Assembly: GCA_047967505.1 (NCBI GenBank)
Contig: CM106539.1
Direction: 5' to 3' (one strand)
DNA length: 64,000 nt
Origin: Dipteris shenzhenensis
Taxonomy: Eukaryota; Polypodiophyta; Polypodiopsida; Gleicheniales
Shown here: positions 43,200 to 53,869 of the stretch, one piece after another
How the letters are laid out: every line of letters starts with the position of its first letter
How positions within the stretch are numbered: the first letter of the stretch is position 1
The notes under the pieces: generated by a model
What the model saw: the letters and a program-made list of their open reading frames with translations, nothing else
What the model was told of the DNA's origin: nothing
Databases searched by the model: none
Translations under genes and position numbers: made by a program

Positions 43200-45230
43200 T
43201 ATCAATCTTTGCTTAATGAAAGAGACAAAAGGATCGCAATGTTGGAGGCTTGGAATCAACATTTGGGAGCATCTATGCAAGCTACAAGTGTTCAAATGTC
43301 TGCATATGATGGCATAGAGAAGAAAAATTAGGAATTACAACAGGTAAAGGTTCAAACATTAAATGCTCAATTAGCAGAGAGCCCTATAAATGCAATTCAC
43401 TTACAAATGCAAAACACAGCTCTGAAGGATGAGATCAAGAAGTTAGAAAAAACATTGTCATTCATGAAGGATACCCCAATGGGTCTAAGATTATGTAAGA
43501 GGAAATTGCATCCAATGGATGAAATATCCAAGAAAAGTGGTCATTGGAAGCGTCGAGTGAGAGCTTGTACGAGTATTTCAGAACCCATGTCTATCCATGA
43601 TGAACACTATGGTGCTATGGGTGAAGTGTTTACAAAAAAAATATTGGAGTCTATTATACAACATCCAAAATTCAAGTCTAAAATCAGAGAACATCTGAGT
43701 CAATGAACAAAGTTGTGGAGCATTTCAATGCAACTAGTGCACAGGGAGTTTGTGATACTACAGGGATAAGTACAAGGGCATAATGGCTCATATTTAAGAG
43801 CTTAAAAACATCATGTCTTTCTGTGGGAGCAAAAGTTAAAGCCTCGCTTCCTAAACTGACTGATGTTGATAAGGCTAGGCATGCACTCAATTTGGGCGAA
43901 CTTGATTTAGTCGGTGAGCCCCAGCATGTATGTAGTACACTAACAAGTTTGAAAACAAAGGCTGGAGAGACTAAAGATTGGAATTGATAGTCAACAATAT
44001 CTTTGTGATGGATGTTCAAAGAGTTCTGAAAGCCATGGTGAAGTTTTATGATATGCCTATGGAGGAATGCAAACGAGAGTACCTACAAAGGGTGGTAAAA
44101 GGAATCAAAAGCAATGGGCCTTTGAACTTGCAGAGATGGATCAAACTATGGCGCCAGATAGGGATGCTCCAGGGAAAGATCCATCATATAGCCTAATTCT
44201 TGAAATTCCTCTTGAGCGAGGACACATTTGTGCGCTTCATGCTATTGTAAGAATAATTGAAAAGTTGGTGCATTTGTACATCATTGATGCATATAGCTTG
44301 AAGCCCCAACAAGAGAGTGAGAGGATGATTGCAAGAATTGAAAAGGTTCTTTTAGATATGGGACTACACTGTGGGCAAGTAAAGATTACAAAAGATGAGA
44401 AAAGATCTAGAAAAATAGGCAGCTTTGGTGGTGTCAAGGCTTTAAAATTCCTTTCTGCAAGAAGAAGAATGACAAGCTCAAGCACGCTAATGAGTTTGAT
44501 GTATGGAGAAAGTTTCACAATGCCTGTTGTGAACGGGGGGGGAAGGGACAAAAAAGACTCGAAAAGGCACGAGTGTCGTTAGCCCTTTATAGCTTGGTAC
44601 CTTTACTACAAAAGAAAAGATTCGAAGAAGATGATACACAGTGTTTCATCAATGCTATGAATGACTTTAGCCAAAATATGGAGATAGCTTGGGGAAAGAA
44701 TCACTTCACATAGTACAAGGTAATCTCTAACTTGGACATTGAGATGTGCATATTGAATGGTCCTATATTTACTGATTTGTTTTTCTATTTGGCAGCACAT
44801 TTTATACTCATGCACCATACATGGCATGGAATTATGGAAGCATCGGAGTGTGGTCCACTCAGGGCATGGAAAGATTGCATTGGGAAGCACGTTGTGCATA
44901 TAATATAGCGACCCAACATGGGGGTGGTAGAACTAAAGTCAAGCCCAATGGTTCAATTGGTTCAATGGTGGTACAGGCGTATCAAAATAAGAGCAGCTAC
45001 AACACTAGCATTCAAAGAGTCCTTAATGTCCCATGCAGTGCAAGATGTTAACGTGGAACGTCGAAGAAGAATATACAACTCATCGAATGCAAGAAAGAAT
45101 CATGCAAGGTGGCATGCAACCTGTCATAGACAAGGGTGCATACGGGTGGAGACAGATGAAAATAATGGTGTATACTCTTCCAATGTGGATGCCCATGCAT
45201 AAGTTTCAGAATTTCTTTGTAATTTTAGTT
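43200..45230 (+). pseudogene. Unassigned transposase-like gene, part 2
   Basis: Continues part 1 with a coiled-coil-like segment ('ERDKRIAMLEAW', 'LKDEIKKLEKTLSFMKDT'). A basic block follows ('LCKRKLHPMDEISKKSGHWK'). Then comes a conserved-looking core at 44067-44582 ('LEIPLERGHICALHAIVRII', 'VLLDMGLHCGQVKITKD', 'SFGGVKALKFLSAR'). A distal part at 44821-45202 reads 'YGSIGVWSTQGMERLHWEAR' and 'LVQWWYRRIKIR' in adjoining frames. The late W-S-x-Q-G-M-E-R-x-H-W and H-G-G-G-R-T phrases recall the ends of DDE-type transposases of obscure families. I cannot assign a superfamily. At least four frame breaks exist. Confidence 0.55.
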
Positions 45231-45397
45231 ATGTGAATTGCAGTAAAGCCAACGTATAATGGACATGAGTTGCAGTATAAATGATAAATTTTGTGTTATT
45301 GGATGTTAATTATAAGTATTTACTCAAGATTGCACTAATTTTACTTTTTTAGGGTTTTTATTAAAACAAGTATTTTTAAAAATTAGGGTTTTGAGCC

Positions 45398-45408
45398 CTA
45401 TATAAAAG
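45398..45408 (+). promoter_or_regulatory. TATA box upstream of the H3-like pseudogene
   Basis: CTATATAAAAG lies about 135 bases before the ATG at 45539, followed by a pyrimidine-rich leader. Spacing is suitable for a start site near 45430. Confidence 0.5.
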
Positions 45409-45538
45409 AATGCGCCCTCATTTTCATTTCATTGTTTAAAGAGCTCTCCACTCCCACACCACCTCCCACTTGCCCCAAATATTTCCACCCTATCTCTCGC
45501 ACCCTCACCCTTTCTCTCGCACACTCTCTCCATCCCCC

Positions 45539-46264
45539 ATGGCCAGGCCCAAGATCAAGGCACCATGGAGACTAGCATAGCCAGACCCACCTCCAAACTC
45601 AGAGACAGAGTGATAGCCTCCCCCCCTCTCCCCCCGATGATCCTCGTCGAAGGAAGAAACTGCCAATCCAAAAGCCAGACAGGGAGCAAGAGGGATGAAG
45701 GCACAAGAAGATCCTTTGATAGAGATCGATGACTCAGAGAGCACGAAGGAGGAGCATGTGGAAGAGGAACAATGAAGGATAGAGCAAAGGACCAAGGCAA
45801 GAATAGACAATCAGGGTCCATACTTATGGGGGAGAGGTGCTCCAAGTGCAGGTCAAAGAGGCCCTCAACATCCAAGAAGAGGCCCTCCACATCAAGGGTA
45901 AAGAGGCCCTCCTTCAGTGAGGTAGTACAAATTCAAGTTAGGGATAGTGGCACTTCAGGAGATCAAAAAGTTTCATAAGTCCATTGATGTACTCATCCTG
46001 ATGGCCAGCTTCACAAGGGTGGTATGCGAGGTCATGCAGGACCTCAACCTTAGCCCAACATCCCAGTTTTATAGGTGCGGAGTTGTGGAGGCTCCCTGGC
46101 ATATTTCTAGAGATGCCTTGCTTTCCCTGCATCATGTAGCTGAGACCTACTTAGTAGACCTCATGGATGACACCTAGATGGCTGCCATACATAGGAAAAG
46201 GGTCACAGTGACCACCATAGACATGCAATTTATTGTATGTCTTAGGAAGCCCAAGGGCACTTAG
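45539..46264 (+). pseudogene. Centromeric histone H3 (CENH3)-like pseudogene, intronless
   Basis: Starts 'MARPKIKAP', comparable with the MARTK start of H3 proteins. A long tail of about 130 codons is broken by several stops; in another frame it shows a threefold basic repeat ('KRPSTSK', 'KRPSTSR', 'KRPSFS'). The histone fold follows from 45926: 'YKFKLGIVALQEIKKFHKS', 'LILMASFTRVVCEVMQDL', a long loop 1, 'DALLSLHHVAETYLVDLMDD', a TAG at 46175-46177, then 'AAIHRKRVTV' and 'DMQF', closing with TAG at 46262. The ASF..V block, long loop 1 and Trp before helix 2 favour CENH3 over canonical H3. CENH3 would mark centromeric nucleosomes. There are no introns in the fold, yet a TATA box lies upstream. 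It is inactive through stops and a frameshift at the tail-fold junction. Confidence 0.82.
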
Positions 46265-46280
46265 GGATTTTGTATGCTCC

Positions 46281-46382
46281 ACCTTGTACTCTGCCTTTGG
46301 GCATCTATCTTGTACTCTACCTATGGGCATCTATCTGTACTCTGCCTATGGGCATCTACCTTGTACTCTGCCTACGGGCATC
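46281..46382. repeat. Four tandem 26-base repeats 3' of the H3-like gene
   Basis: Copies of 'CTTGTACTCTGCCTATGGGC' plus 'ATCTA' follow one another at 46281, 46307, 46333 and 46358. One copy is a base shorter. They lie in what would be the 3' untranslated region. Confidence 0.9.
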
Positions 46383-46680
46383 AATATAATAAAATGCATT
46401 TTTAAGAATTGTCTTTGTATGTGCAATCTCAAATTTATTTTCAGTGTATTTGCAATCTATTAATTTACTTACATGCACTCTCAATTTACTTTTACGAAAT
46501 AGTTTTTGATGATGTATACAAAAGCAAAATGAAATAATAAACATCAAATCACAATAGAACATGCAAAAGGAAATAATACTCAATTTTACTTAACATAGAA
46601 AAGGAAACAATGTTCTATAATAGGAAGAGAAAATAATTTGAAAATGGTATTCTTTATTTACATTGAATAGTATCACAAAG
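46383..46680. other. AT-rich spacer, nothing recognised
   Basis: Short frames only; no repeat or exon signal noted. Confidence 0.35.
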
Positions 46681-46689
46681 ATCATCAAA

Positions 46690-47127
46690 GTTTGAATGCA
46701 TAAGCTACTCTAGTCTATGCTTCTTCCTGCTTGGCTCAAATCCCTTTTTTGCTTGCTGAAGTAGAAAGGGTTGTACAATTTCGTTCTCTATAGCCTGGGG
46801 ATCTGTAATGCCAGCTAGCCCTGCAATAGCTATGATACTATGTAGCGGACCGGATCATGTGTTCGAGAACAAAAATAAAGCTACACTATGCCTAATAAGA
46901 ACAAAACGATCGGTAGTAGGACGGATGGGCCTCATCTTCACCATCCAACTGAGAACCCTGAACTGCATGATGTTCATCTTTCCATTTGGCGATAATTGTC
47001 GATGGAACACCAAAATGTGTTGAGCCACTCTGTTGATGTAGTGGCCGATCGATGCCATCCCTCCACTAGAAGGCCCTCTAGTTCCACACTTGCATCTGGT
47101 ATACTCATCAACCCATAAGATATCCTG
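46690..47127 (-). CDS. Unrecognised exon-like region, minus strand
   Basis: The minus strand from 47127 is preceded by a plausible acceptor (GGTTGCAG). It reads 'DILWVDEYTRCKCGTRGPSS', 'GHYINRVAQHILVFHRQLSP', 'MNIMQFRVLSWMVKMRPIRP' and then, past single breaks, 'AIAGLAGITDPQAIENEIVQ' and 'KKGFEPSRKKHRLE'. The balanced composition suggests real or former coding sequence. It may be the downstream exon of the minus-strand segment at 47930-48390, with the hairpins between them in an intron. Function unknown. Confidence 0.4.
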
Positions 47128-47205
47128 CAACCAGCATATTACATCAAAACCCAAAGATTATATAAATTAATAAAATATCATTTCTCAAGAATTAATAAGA
47201 ATAAG

Positions 47206-47463
47206 GGTTTTCATAGATGAAAAATCATATCTTTAAGAAATTTGATTTGGGAGGCCACTAGGACCCTAGCAACCATGCCCATCAATTTTATGCTAGAAAA
47301 ACCCCTGCAAGCCCTGTAGAAACTAGGCTTTGGTAGCATGATGTCAGATTTTGGGCTTGCAGGGGTTCTTTTGGCATAAAATTGATGGGCATGGTTGCTA
47401 GGGTCCCAGTGGCCTCCCAAATCAAATTTCTTAAAGATATGATTTTTCATCTATGAAAAAACC
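47206..47463. repeat. Foldback hairpin 1
   Basis: Inverted arms 47206-47314 and 47353-47463 (109 and 111 bases) match except at about five positions and enclose a 38-base loop. A transcript would form a long, nearly perfect stem. No terminal target duplication was established. Confidence 0.92.
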
Positions 47464-47599
47464 ATAACCTAATTGTTTACACAAATGGAGTGGGAAGGGT
47501 AGGGCAAGTGCCAATGGCAGGATGTCCTGGGTTTAAATTCATAACATTTGGCTAGGTTTTGCACCCTAAACCCTCCGCCTGATTTTTTATTCCCTAAAT

Positions 47600-47790
47600 C
47601 AAATTTGGGAGGCCACTGACACCCTACCAACCATGTGCATCATTTTCAAGCGAAGAACCCCCCTGAAAACCCTAAATTCGATGTCATGCAGGCTCTAGTC
47701 ACATGATGTTGGATTTAGGGTTTTTAGGGGGGGTTTTGTCTTGAAAATGATGCACATGGTTGCTAGGGTGTCAGTGGCCTCCCAAATTTG
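47600..47790. repeat. Foldback hairpin 2, related to hairpin 1
   Basis: Inverted arms 47600-47679 and 47711-47790 (80 bases each) with a 31-base loop. The arm core (TTTGGGAGGCCACT, ACCATG..CATCA) is shared with hairpin 1. The flanks after each hairpin are also alike ('AATGGAGTGG', 'GGATGTC.TGGGTTTAAA'), so the two form a tandem duplication. Confidence 0.9.
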
Positions 47791-47929
47791 AATTTTTTAA
47801 AATATTTTTTTCCTAAATTACAACCCTAATTGTTTCCAAAAATGGAGTGGCAAGGGCAAGTGGCAGTGGTAGGATGTCTTGGGTTTAAAATCATAAAAGG
47901 ATATGCATGAGTCGGATATGAAGATAAGA

Positions 47930-48390
47930 TGACCTCGCTTTCAACTTGCTCCTCAGCTAGGCTAATAGTATGCTCCTCAGGCTCTAGGTCTAGGTTTAGG
48001 TCATCTCCTCCACCAATTGTTGATGGACCTGCTCCACCACTTGTGGATGCAGGACCCTCGGGCTACTCGCCAACATCCTCATCAAACTTGCTAGTCGCAA
48101 GGAGAATGGTAAGGGCTGCATCTCTCTCGATCAAATGAAGTGGGGAAGATGAATCATCCTTGATGGGAATAGCATACTCATAGATAGAGATAGCAACATT
48201 ATCCATGGCCCTACCTAGTGTCTTCTTGAAGTTAGCACTCTGGTCAAAAGAGCTCAAAATATCCAATGAAACCCATTGGTGAGGGGAGTTAGCAATCACA
48301 ATAGATTGCCCATGGATAAGTCTATCAAAAAATTGAAGAGAGGGATTATCAGCAGAAAGGAGAGCTCTCAAGTGTGACTCAAGATGGAAT
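47930..48390 (-). CDS. Unrecognised reading frame with acidic C-terminal part, minus strand
   Basis: The open region on the minus strand (core 48063-48371) reads 'LQFFDRLIHGQSIVIANSPH', 'VSLDILSSFDQSANFKKTLG' and 'LIERDAALTILLATSKFDED'. After one stop it continues into a Pro/Gly-rich and acidic stretch ('STIGGGDDLNLDLEPEEHTI'). I recognise no domain. The amino-acid mix is protein-like. It could be one exon of a gene that also includes 46690-47127. Confidence 0.42.
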
Positions 48391-48652
48391 GCCTCTTACA
48401 GAAGATAGGATAAATCTCATTTGTAGAGCATGGGAATCAATGGATGAACTCCACTAGTCAAACATCTCTCTAGGGGAAGCCATGAGGAGGATGCTTGGGA
48501 AGACAAAAGAGGAGGCTGTGAAATGCAAGGTTACTCAAGAGAGGGAAATTGAAAATGTGAAAATGACCTTAGAAGTGTACTTTATAAATGGGCATTGCCC
48601 TTAAAAATGCTCTTAATTACAATATTTTTATATTTATTGTTTGTTCTTTGGA

Positions 48653-48654
<2 letters not shown>

Positions 48655-48699
<45 letters not shown>

Positions 48700-48762
48700 A
48701 CCCGTAAGGTCTTCCAAGGATGTTAATATATCTTTCTTTCTTTCCCTTCCTTTGTGTCCCTC

Positions 48763-48807
<45 letters not shown>

Positions 48808-48866
48808 CCCCTTGCTCTCTCTCTCTCTCTCTCTATATCTCTTTCCCTCCCTTTGTGTCCCTATTT

Positions 48867-48929
<63 letters not shown>
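48655..48929. repeat. Series of CT microsatellites
   Basis: Three long CT runs (about 48655-48696, 48769-48804, 48869-48925) and a shorter one are separated by 'TTTCCCTCCCTTTGTGTCCCT'-like spacers that are themselves repeated. Open Leu-Ser frames here are artefacts of the repeat. Confidence 0.95.
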
Positions 48930-48980
48930 CTCTCTCTGACACCCGATGATCATCTTGTTGCCATGTTGCCCTTAGCTATC

Positions 48981-49500
48981 TATGTCATGGAAATTGATTT
49001 TACATATACAAATTTTGTATTTTGTTAGCCGCTCCACCCTTTGGATCAGTTGTATTTGGGGTTTTTTTCAATCTCATAGTCTCTCAAAGACCTTAATTAA
49101 CTTGCTTATTTTTCTCTTTCTCAACTTAAAGGTACCTTTGCAAATGAATAAATGCAATCTTAACTCTCTCTCTCTCTCTTCCCATTCTCTACCTCTCTCT
49201 CTCTCTCTATCCCACTCTCCATCTCCCTCTTTCTGTCCCTGTCTCCATTGTCATGGACATTAATTTTACATATACACTTTTTGTATTTTGTTAGCAGATC
49301 CACCCTTTGGATCAGTTGTATCTGGGTTTTTTTTCAATCTCATAGTCTCTTAAAGACCTTACTTAGAGGTGCAAATGAATAAATGCAATCTTAACTCTCT
49401 CTGTCTCCCTTTGTGTCCCTCCCCCTCCCTCTGTCTCTTTCCCTCCCTTTGTGTCCTTGACTGCTCTCTCTCTCTCTCTCTCTCTCTCTTGCATGCTCTA
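48981..49500. repeat. Tandem duplication of a segment of about 265 bases with CT tract
   Basis: Unit 1 (48981-49247) and unit 2 (49248 to about 49500) share 'CCACCCTTTGGATCAGTTGT', 'TCAATCTCATAGTCTCT' and 'CAAATGAATAAATGCAATCT', each followed by a CT-rich tract. Confidence 0.85.
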
Positions 49501-49739
49501 ATTGCTATCTATCTCTCTCACACACTCTCTCTCTTGCACAATACAGATATACAAATACCCAGACAAATTTAAAACTATAAATATTTATCACTTTATCATT
49601 CATAGACCATAGAGAGCCATCCATCTAGAGGTGTAGACTTAATTTTAAAAATCTTAACAATAAATAAAACAACACTTTGTATTATATATGATTTTTGTTC
49701 ATACATGTAACAATGCCTCATTGCGAAGTGCATTGTTGA

Positions 49740-51420
49740 AGTACTAAGGATCCAAGAAACTGGATATCATATGAAATACCTGCCATCATCTCTACTATCT
49801 CTAGAGTATGGGGGGGGGCAACAATTATTATAAAGGATACTTGTCTCATCCCTATATCTAAGTTTGTGATTATCAAGTCTAAAATAATAGTCTTGTGGAG
49901 GGCTTGCTGTTGCCAACTGCAATTCTTCCCTGATAAATTGCATGGTCCACTCATCTTCCAATTCCAACATTAGATCAGGATGTCCTTGCCGATAAATTGA
50001 TACCTTGATAATAAGACTGTGAGTCTCATCATGCAGATCATCATCCATTGCTTCCCATTGAAGGTTCTTCCATCTAAACATTCTATATGTGAAAGTCACG
50101 CAGAGATTTTGCTTCCAATGAAATACCCACAAAATTTGGGATCTGTTAATACATAGTATCCTGATCATTTTTTATACAAACAAGAATTGTAAGACTTGCT
50201 CACTGAAATGTCACATATGAAGTGTTCAATCGACATTGTACTAAAACTTCAGCGTAACATCATAGATGTTTTTATCGAAGCTATACTTATATATTGGTAT
50301 AAAATCTTGGCAAAAGTTTATTGAGATAATTTTTTTAGTTTCACAATATTGACAGAACATAATATACTTTTAGATATTTTCTTCTAAATTTTGAAGTCAA
50401 AGTTGTAAATCCTAGCAAAATTTTCAGTTTTTTGCATAAAAGTTCCAAATTGTGGCAAATGTTTCAAACATTTATTTTTATAAGGGAATTCAAACCTTTG
50501 ACACCCATATAAAAGTTTCACTTCTTACTAAAACTAACATGAAAAAATCATCCACGCATGACATGTTCTTGTTGTTTGTCCATTGTTAAATAGCTCAGAT
50601 AGCCAATCCATTTCTAAGCTCTTGCAAGTGTAAGTAATCTTTGTTTTCCTTAATTGCCTACAACTTGCAAAGAAATCAATAAAGCATGGAAATGGAACAA
50701 ACTAGCTCAACCTAGCACTTCTTCCACCAGTAGTTGGCTTCATAGCATTCTCACATCATTAAACATTCTATTTCTATATGATTCACTTATCTCCATGCTT
50801 GGAAGTGGCCATTCTGGACTACCAAAAGAGGGCAAGGGAAGAGATTCTAATCTACCATATTGTCCTTCTTCATCTGGCACAATCAACATTGAGTGATAGA
50901 AGAAGATCCCGTCCTTTTTTAATTCTGATGGTGTGCGACCTTCATACTGAAGACTCCAGATCTCAACATGGAGGACATGCAACCCCAATTATGCATGCTG
51001 AAGGCTCCCACCTTTAGAAAGTAGATGGATATAAGTCTGTAAAACAAATACAAGGCATAAGACAATAGTGTCAATGTCCCCAAATAAAAGCAAATACTCT
51101 AAAAAGCAAATGAAGTACTAGTACACTTTGAAAAACTTACAATTGGGCCTACAATATGGAAGTCGTACATTCGCGGATACACATATATGTTTGTATGGTT
51201 AAAGACATGTTGAATATATACCTGTGTCACTGTGTTACTTCATTTCAAAATCTAAGATCCTTCCCTTCCAATGTTTGGAGATGTCCATTGCATCCTTCCG
51301 ACCCACTTTGTAGCACCCACGATTAGTGGGTTGCATTGTGATCCAAGAATATTTCCTGTAGAGTTGAGGAATCCATTCCCCATGCTCATCCTTAAAATTC
51401 TTCAATACAATAGACTATAA
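49740..51420 (-). CDS. Exon-like pieces of an unrecognised gene (ubiquitin-like fold possible)
   Basis: Three minus-strand coding-like pieces lie in order. 51420-51235 reads 'GEWIPQLYRKYSWITMQPTN' and 'RKDAMDISKHWKGRILDFEM'. 50988-50740 reads 'LHVEIWSLQYEGRTPSELKK' and 'YGRLESLPLPSFGSPEWPLP'. 50110-49767 reads 'HSLIIKVSIYRQGHPDLMLE', 'MQFIREELQLATASPPQDYY' and 'FRLDNHKLRYRDETSILYNN'. The last piece has the rhythm of a ubiquitin-like domain. The pieces are separated by AT-rich, intron-like DNA. Splice sites and function are not established; it may be a gene or pseudogene. Confidence 0.45.
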
Positions 51421-51551
51421 ACTACTTCTGTGTCTATCATTTTCTACTTCCATAGTTTCTACCCCTGTACCATATGATTAAAATTAGCTCTTTCTACTTC
51501 CAAAGACACCTCCAAATTTATGTCTTCTATTCTCTCTTTCTCTTTCTTTGC

Positions 51552-51555
<4 letters not shown>

Positions 51556-51590
<35 letters not shown>
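51556..51590. repeat. CT microsatellite
   Basis: Uninterrupted CT run of about 35 bases, followed by a C run. A shorter CT/CTAT patch lies at 51693-51730. Confidence 0.95.
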
Positions 51591-51592
<2 letters not shown>

Positions 51593-51927
51593 CCCTATCC
51601 CTCCTATACTAATGAAGAAAAAAATGACTATTTTATGTCTCTCTCTCCCTCACTCATCCCCTCAAATAGAAAACAACATAGCAGTTTGAAATAATCTCTC
51701 TCTCTCTATCTATGTATCTATCTATCTATCCCTCCTATACCAATGAAGAAAAACATGTCAAAAATTGTCTTGTGGTTTTACATATCATCTACCTCAATCT
51801 CTTCCTCTTCCCTGTCTCTTGTAACAAACATATAGACAAAGTGATAGAAAAATGTATCTACTTAATACAAGCAAAACTTTCAAGGCAAAATCACTTCATT
51901 ACCTAGAAAGTATGTGCTCCTTCTTCT

Positions 51928-52131
51928 GGAGTTGACTCTTTATACTCCAAAAAGGAAGAGAAAGAGCCAAAAATGATAAAACACCTGCTTTTCTCACTCC
52001 TTCCAAGTAGATTTAGGTCGCAACTTTAGGAGGTGACTCTCTATACTCCAAAAAGGTGAGGAAAGAATACAAAATGAGAGAACACCCGTTTTTCTCACTC
52101 CTCCCAAGCAAATTTAGGTCGTAACTTTGGT
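51928..52131. repeat. Tandem duplication, unit about 101 bases
   Basis: Units 51928-52028 and 52029-52131 share 'CTATACTCCAAAAAGG', 'TTTTTCTCACTCCT' and 'CAA.TTTAGGTCG.AACTTT', with scattered differences. Confidence 0.9.
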
Positions 52132-52639
52132 TTCTAAGAGAGAATGAATGGAAGAGAAGAGGGATGAAGAGAGCTTGGACAGAAGTTTCTCTGAGAGATT
52201 TTCAAATGTGGAAGAAAAACGTGAGCAAAGAGGAGAGAGAATGACTAAGCAAGAGTGGAAAGAAGATATTTTGAAACCAGCTACTAGAAAGTGGTGGGAA
52301 TGAATGTTTGAAACATTTTGGAAGAGAGAGAATAGGGGGAGAGCTGGTTAGGAAGTCAAAGTTTGGGACAAATGGTTGAACCAAATGGAAAACGTGAGCA
52401 TAGTTCTAGCTAGGGGATAGTTTGCCTTGGGAGGAAAACAAGGAGGCCTGACATGGTCAGGGCAGGCTTGCCAAAGATAATTTTTTATTGTGAATCACCA
52501 ATGATGTTTTTTGGGGTATTTTGAAAAAAAACTAAAATTTCCCCTAGATTTGGGGAGCCTCTGTTATAGAGAAGTCCACATGGCATAATCTCCTTCATGA
52601 TACCATATTCCCTTATCCAAGCCTCTAATATTTTAGTAA
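52132..52639. other. Purine-rich segment, no gene recognised
   Basis: Rich in AGAGAGG and GAAG words at 52138-52400; the minus-strand frame here is compositional. Nothing else was recognised. Confidence 0.35.
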
Positions 52640-53075
52640 TTCTCCAAAGGGCCCCTTTTTGAGTCCAAATGGGCCCCTTTTTTAGTCCAAATTTTTTGTA
52701 ATGGCCTCTTTGATATCCTGGGTTTTATTCCTAAGGGTTAAGTTTGTATCATCAACAACCTATTGGCATATAAGGTGTTTGCTAGAGGGTAGCTCAATGC
52801 CTTTCACCTTTCCTTCTTGGTTGTGATGCTATAGAAGCCACCCCAAAGGGTCTACAGAAATTGCAAAAAGTAGAGGAGCAATACGGCACCCCTATCTTAT
52901 AGACATTTTAAGACCAAAGGGTTGACTCATGAACCCATTAACACAAATCTTGGCTGTAGCATTAGTGAGAAGGAGTTTGATATAAGAAATGAATAGGGGG
53001 CCAAGGCCCATATCAGCCAGAGTCTGAATGATGAAGTCCCATTCAAGTCTATCATATGCTTATGATGGCATCGGT
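52640..53075 (-). pseudogene. LINE reverse transcriptase fragment
   Basis: The minus strand from 53075 reads 'AYDRLEWDFIIQTLADMGLG', 'FISYIKLLLTNATAKICVNG', 'MSQPFGLKMSIRQGCRIAPL', 'LLFAISVDPLGWLL', then 'VVDDTNLTL' at the active-site position (normally YADDT). A few shifts and stops occur. It belongs to the same broad LINE type as 2.0-5.2 kb and begins where that copy's plus-strand part stops. Both ends are truncated. Confidence 0.9.
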
Positions 53076-53449
53076 GGTAGACTTTGCAGACAGTTGCTAA
53101 AGGTACGTAGCTCGATAGTTGTGGAGGATGGACATCAATCAGAGTGGAGGTGATGCTCATTGAAGGAGGTGACTCAGAGGCTATAGTATCACTCAAGTCA
53201 TGAGAGGGAGCCACAGTTTGTTGGGAGCTACCTCGACAGGAGTCACAGAAGCTGAGCTTTGAAGGGCGCTATGGGGCTATTGCCAGCCATGTGAAGGAGT
53301 CACCATTGTGTGGTTGAAGACATTGAAAGGCTTGTTGGGTTGGCTGGGAGAAGCATTATGAGTTGTAGGGGCTCACAGGGCTCAACATCATTGTAGGACT
53401 GCTCACTTCATGTCGTGGTGGTGGCTACAGGATGATTGTTGGTGCATTA
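53076..53449. other. Unassigned GC-richer segment
   Basis: A Ser/Pro-rich minus-strand frame occurs at 52927-53214. Repeated words such as GGAGTCAC and GGAGCTACCT are present, but no gene is recognised. Confidence 0.35.
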
Positions 53450-53572
53450 GATAGTCACTGTAGAAGTTGTTGAGATGAAGGTCTCGACCTCCAAATTTTT
53501 GCGGAGATTAGATCTCTCTTTCTCTCTCAAAATAATAGACTCTCCCTATCTCACTCTCACAGTTAACGATTT

Positions 53573-53630
<58 letters not shown>

Positions 53631-53869
53631 ATTTCTCACAGAGAGTAGAGACTCTCTCCCTCAATCACTAGAATGAAATGAACTCTCATACACTCATGAG
53701 AAAGAACGGAATTCTCTCAAGAATGACGAAAATTTTCTCTCAACACAATGACTTTTCTCTATGGAAGTGAACTCTCACAAGAACACTAGAGAACCTCTCA
53801 ATCTCTCAATCACTTTCATGCTCTCAAGGATCACAATGCCTCAATGGAAGGCAAGGATGTCTGATACCA
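53450..53869 (-). mobile_element. Copia family M, partial copy: primer-binding site and leader
   Basis: The minus strand reads TGGTATCAGACA at 53858-53869, next to the LTR end, then a leader resembling that of the copy at 58721 onward. A CT microsatellite (53576-53626) lies in the leader. No gag is recognisable, so the copy is truncated. Confidence 0.65.

Noticed and set aside
48641-49028. Open frames of about 100 codons made of Leu-Ser or Arg-Glu
   Set aside because: They are translations of CT microsatellites, which are open in several frames on both strands by composition.
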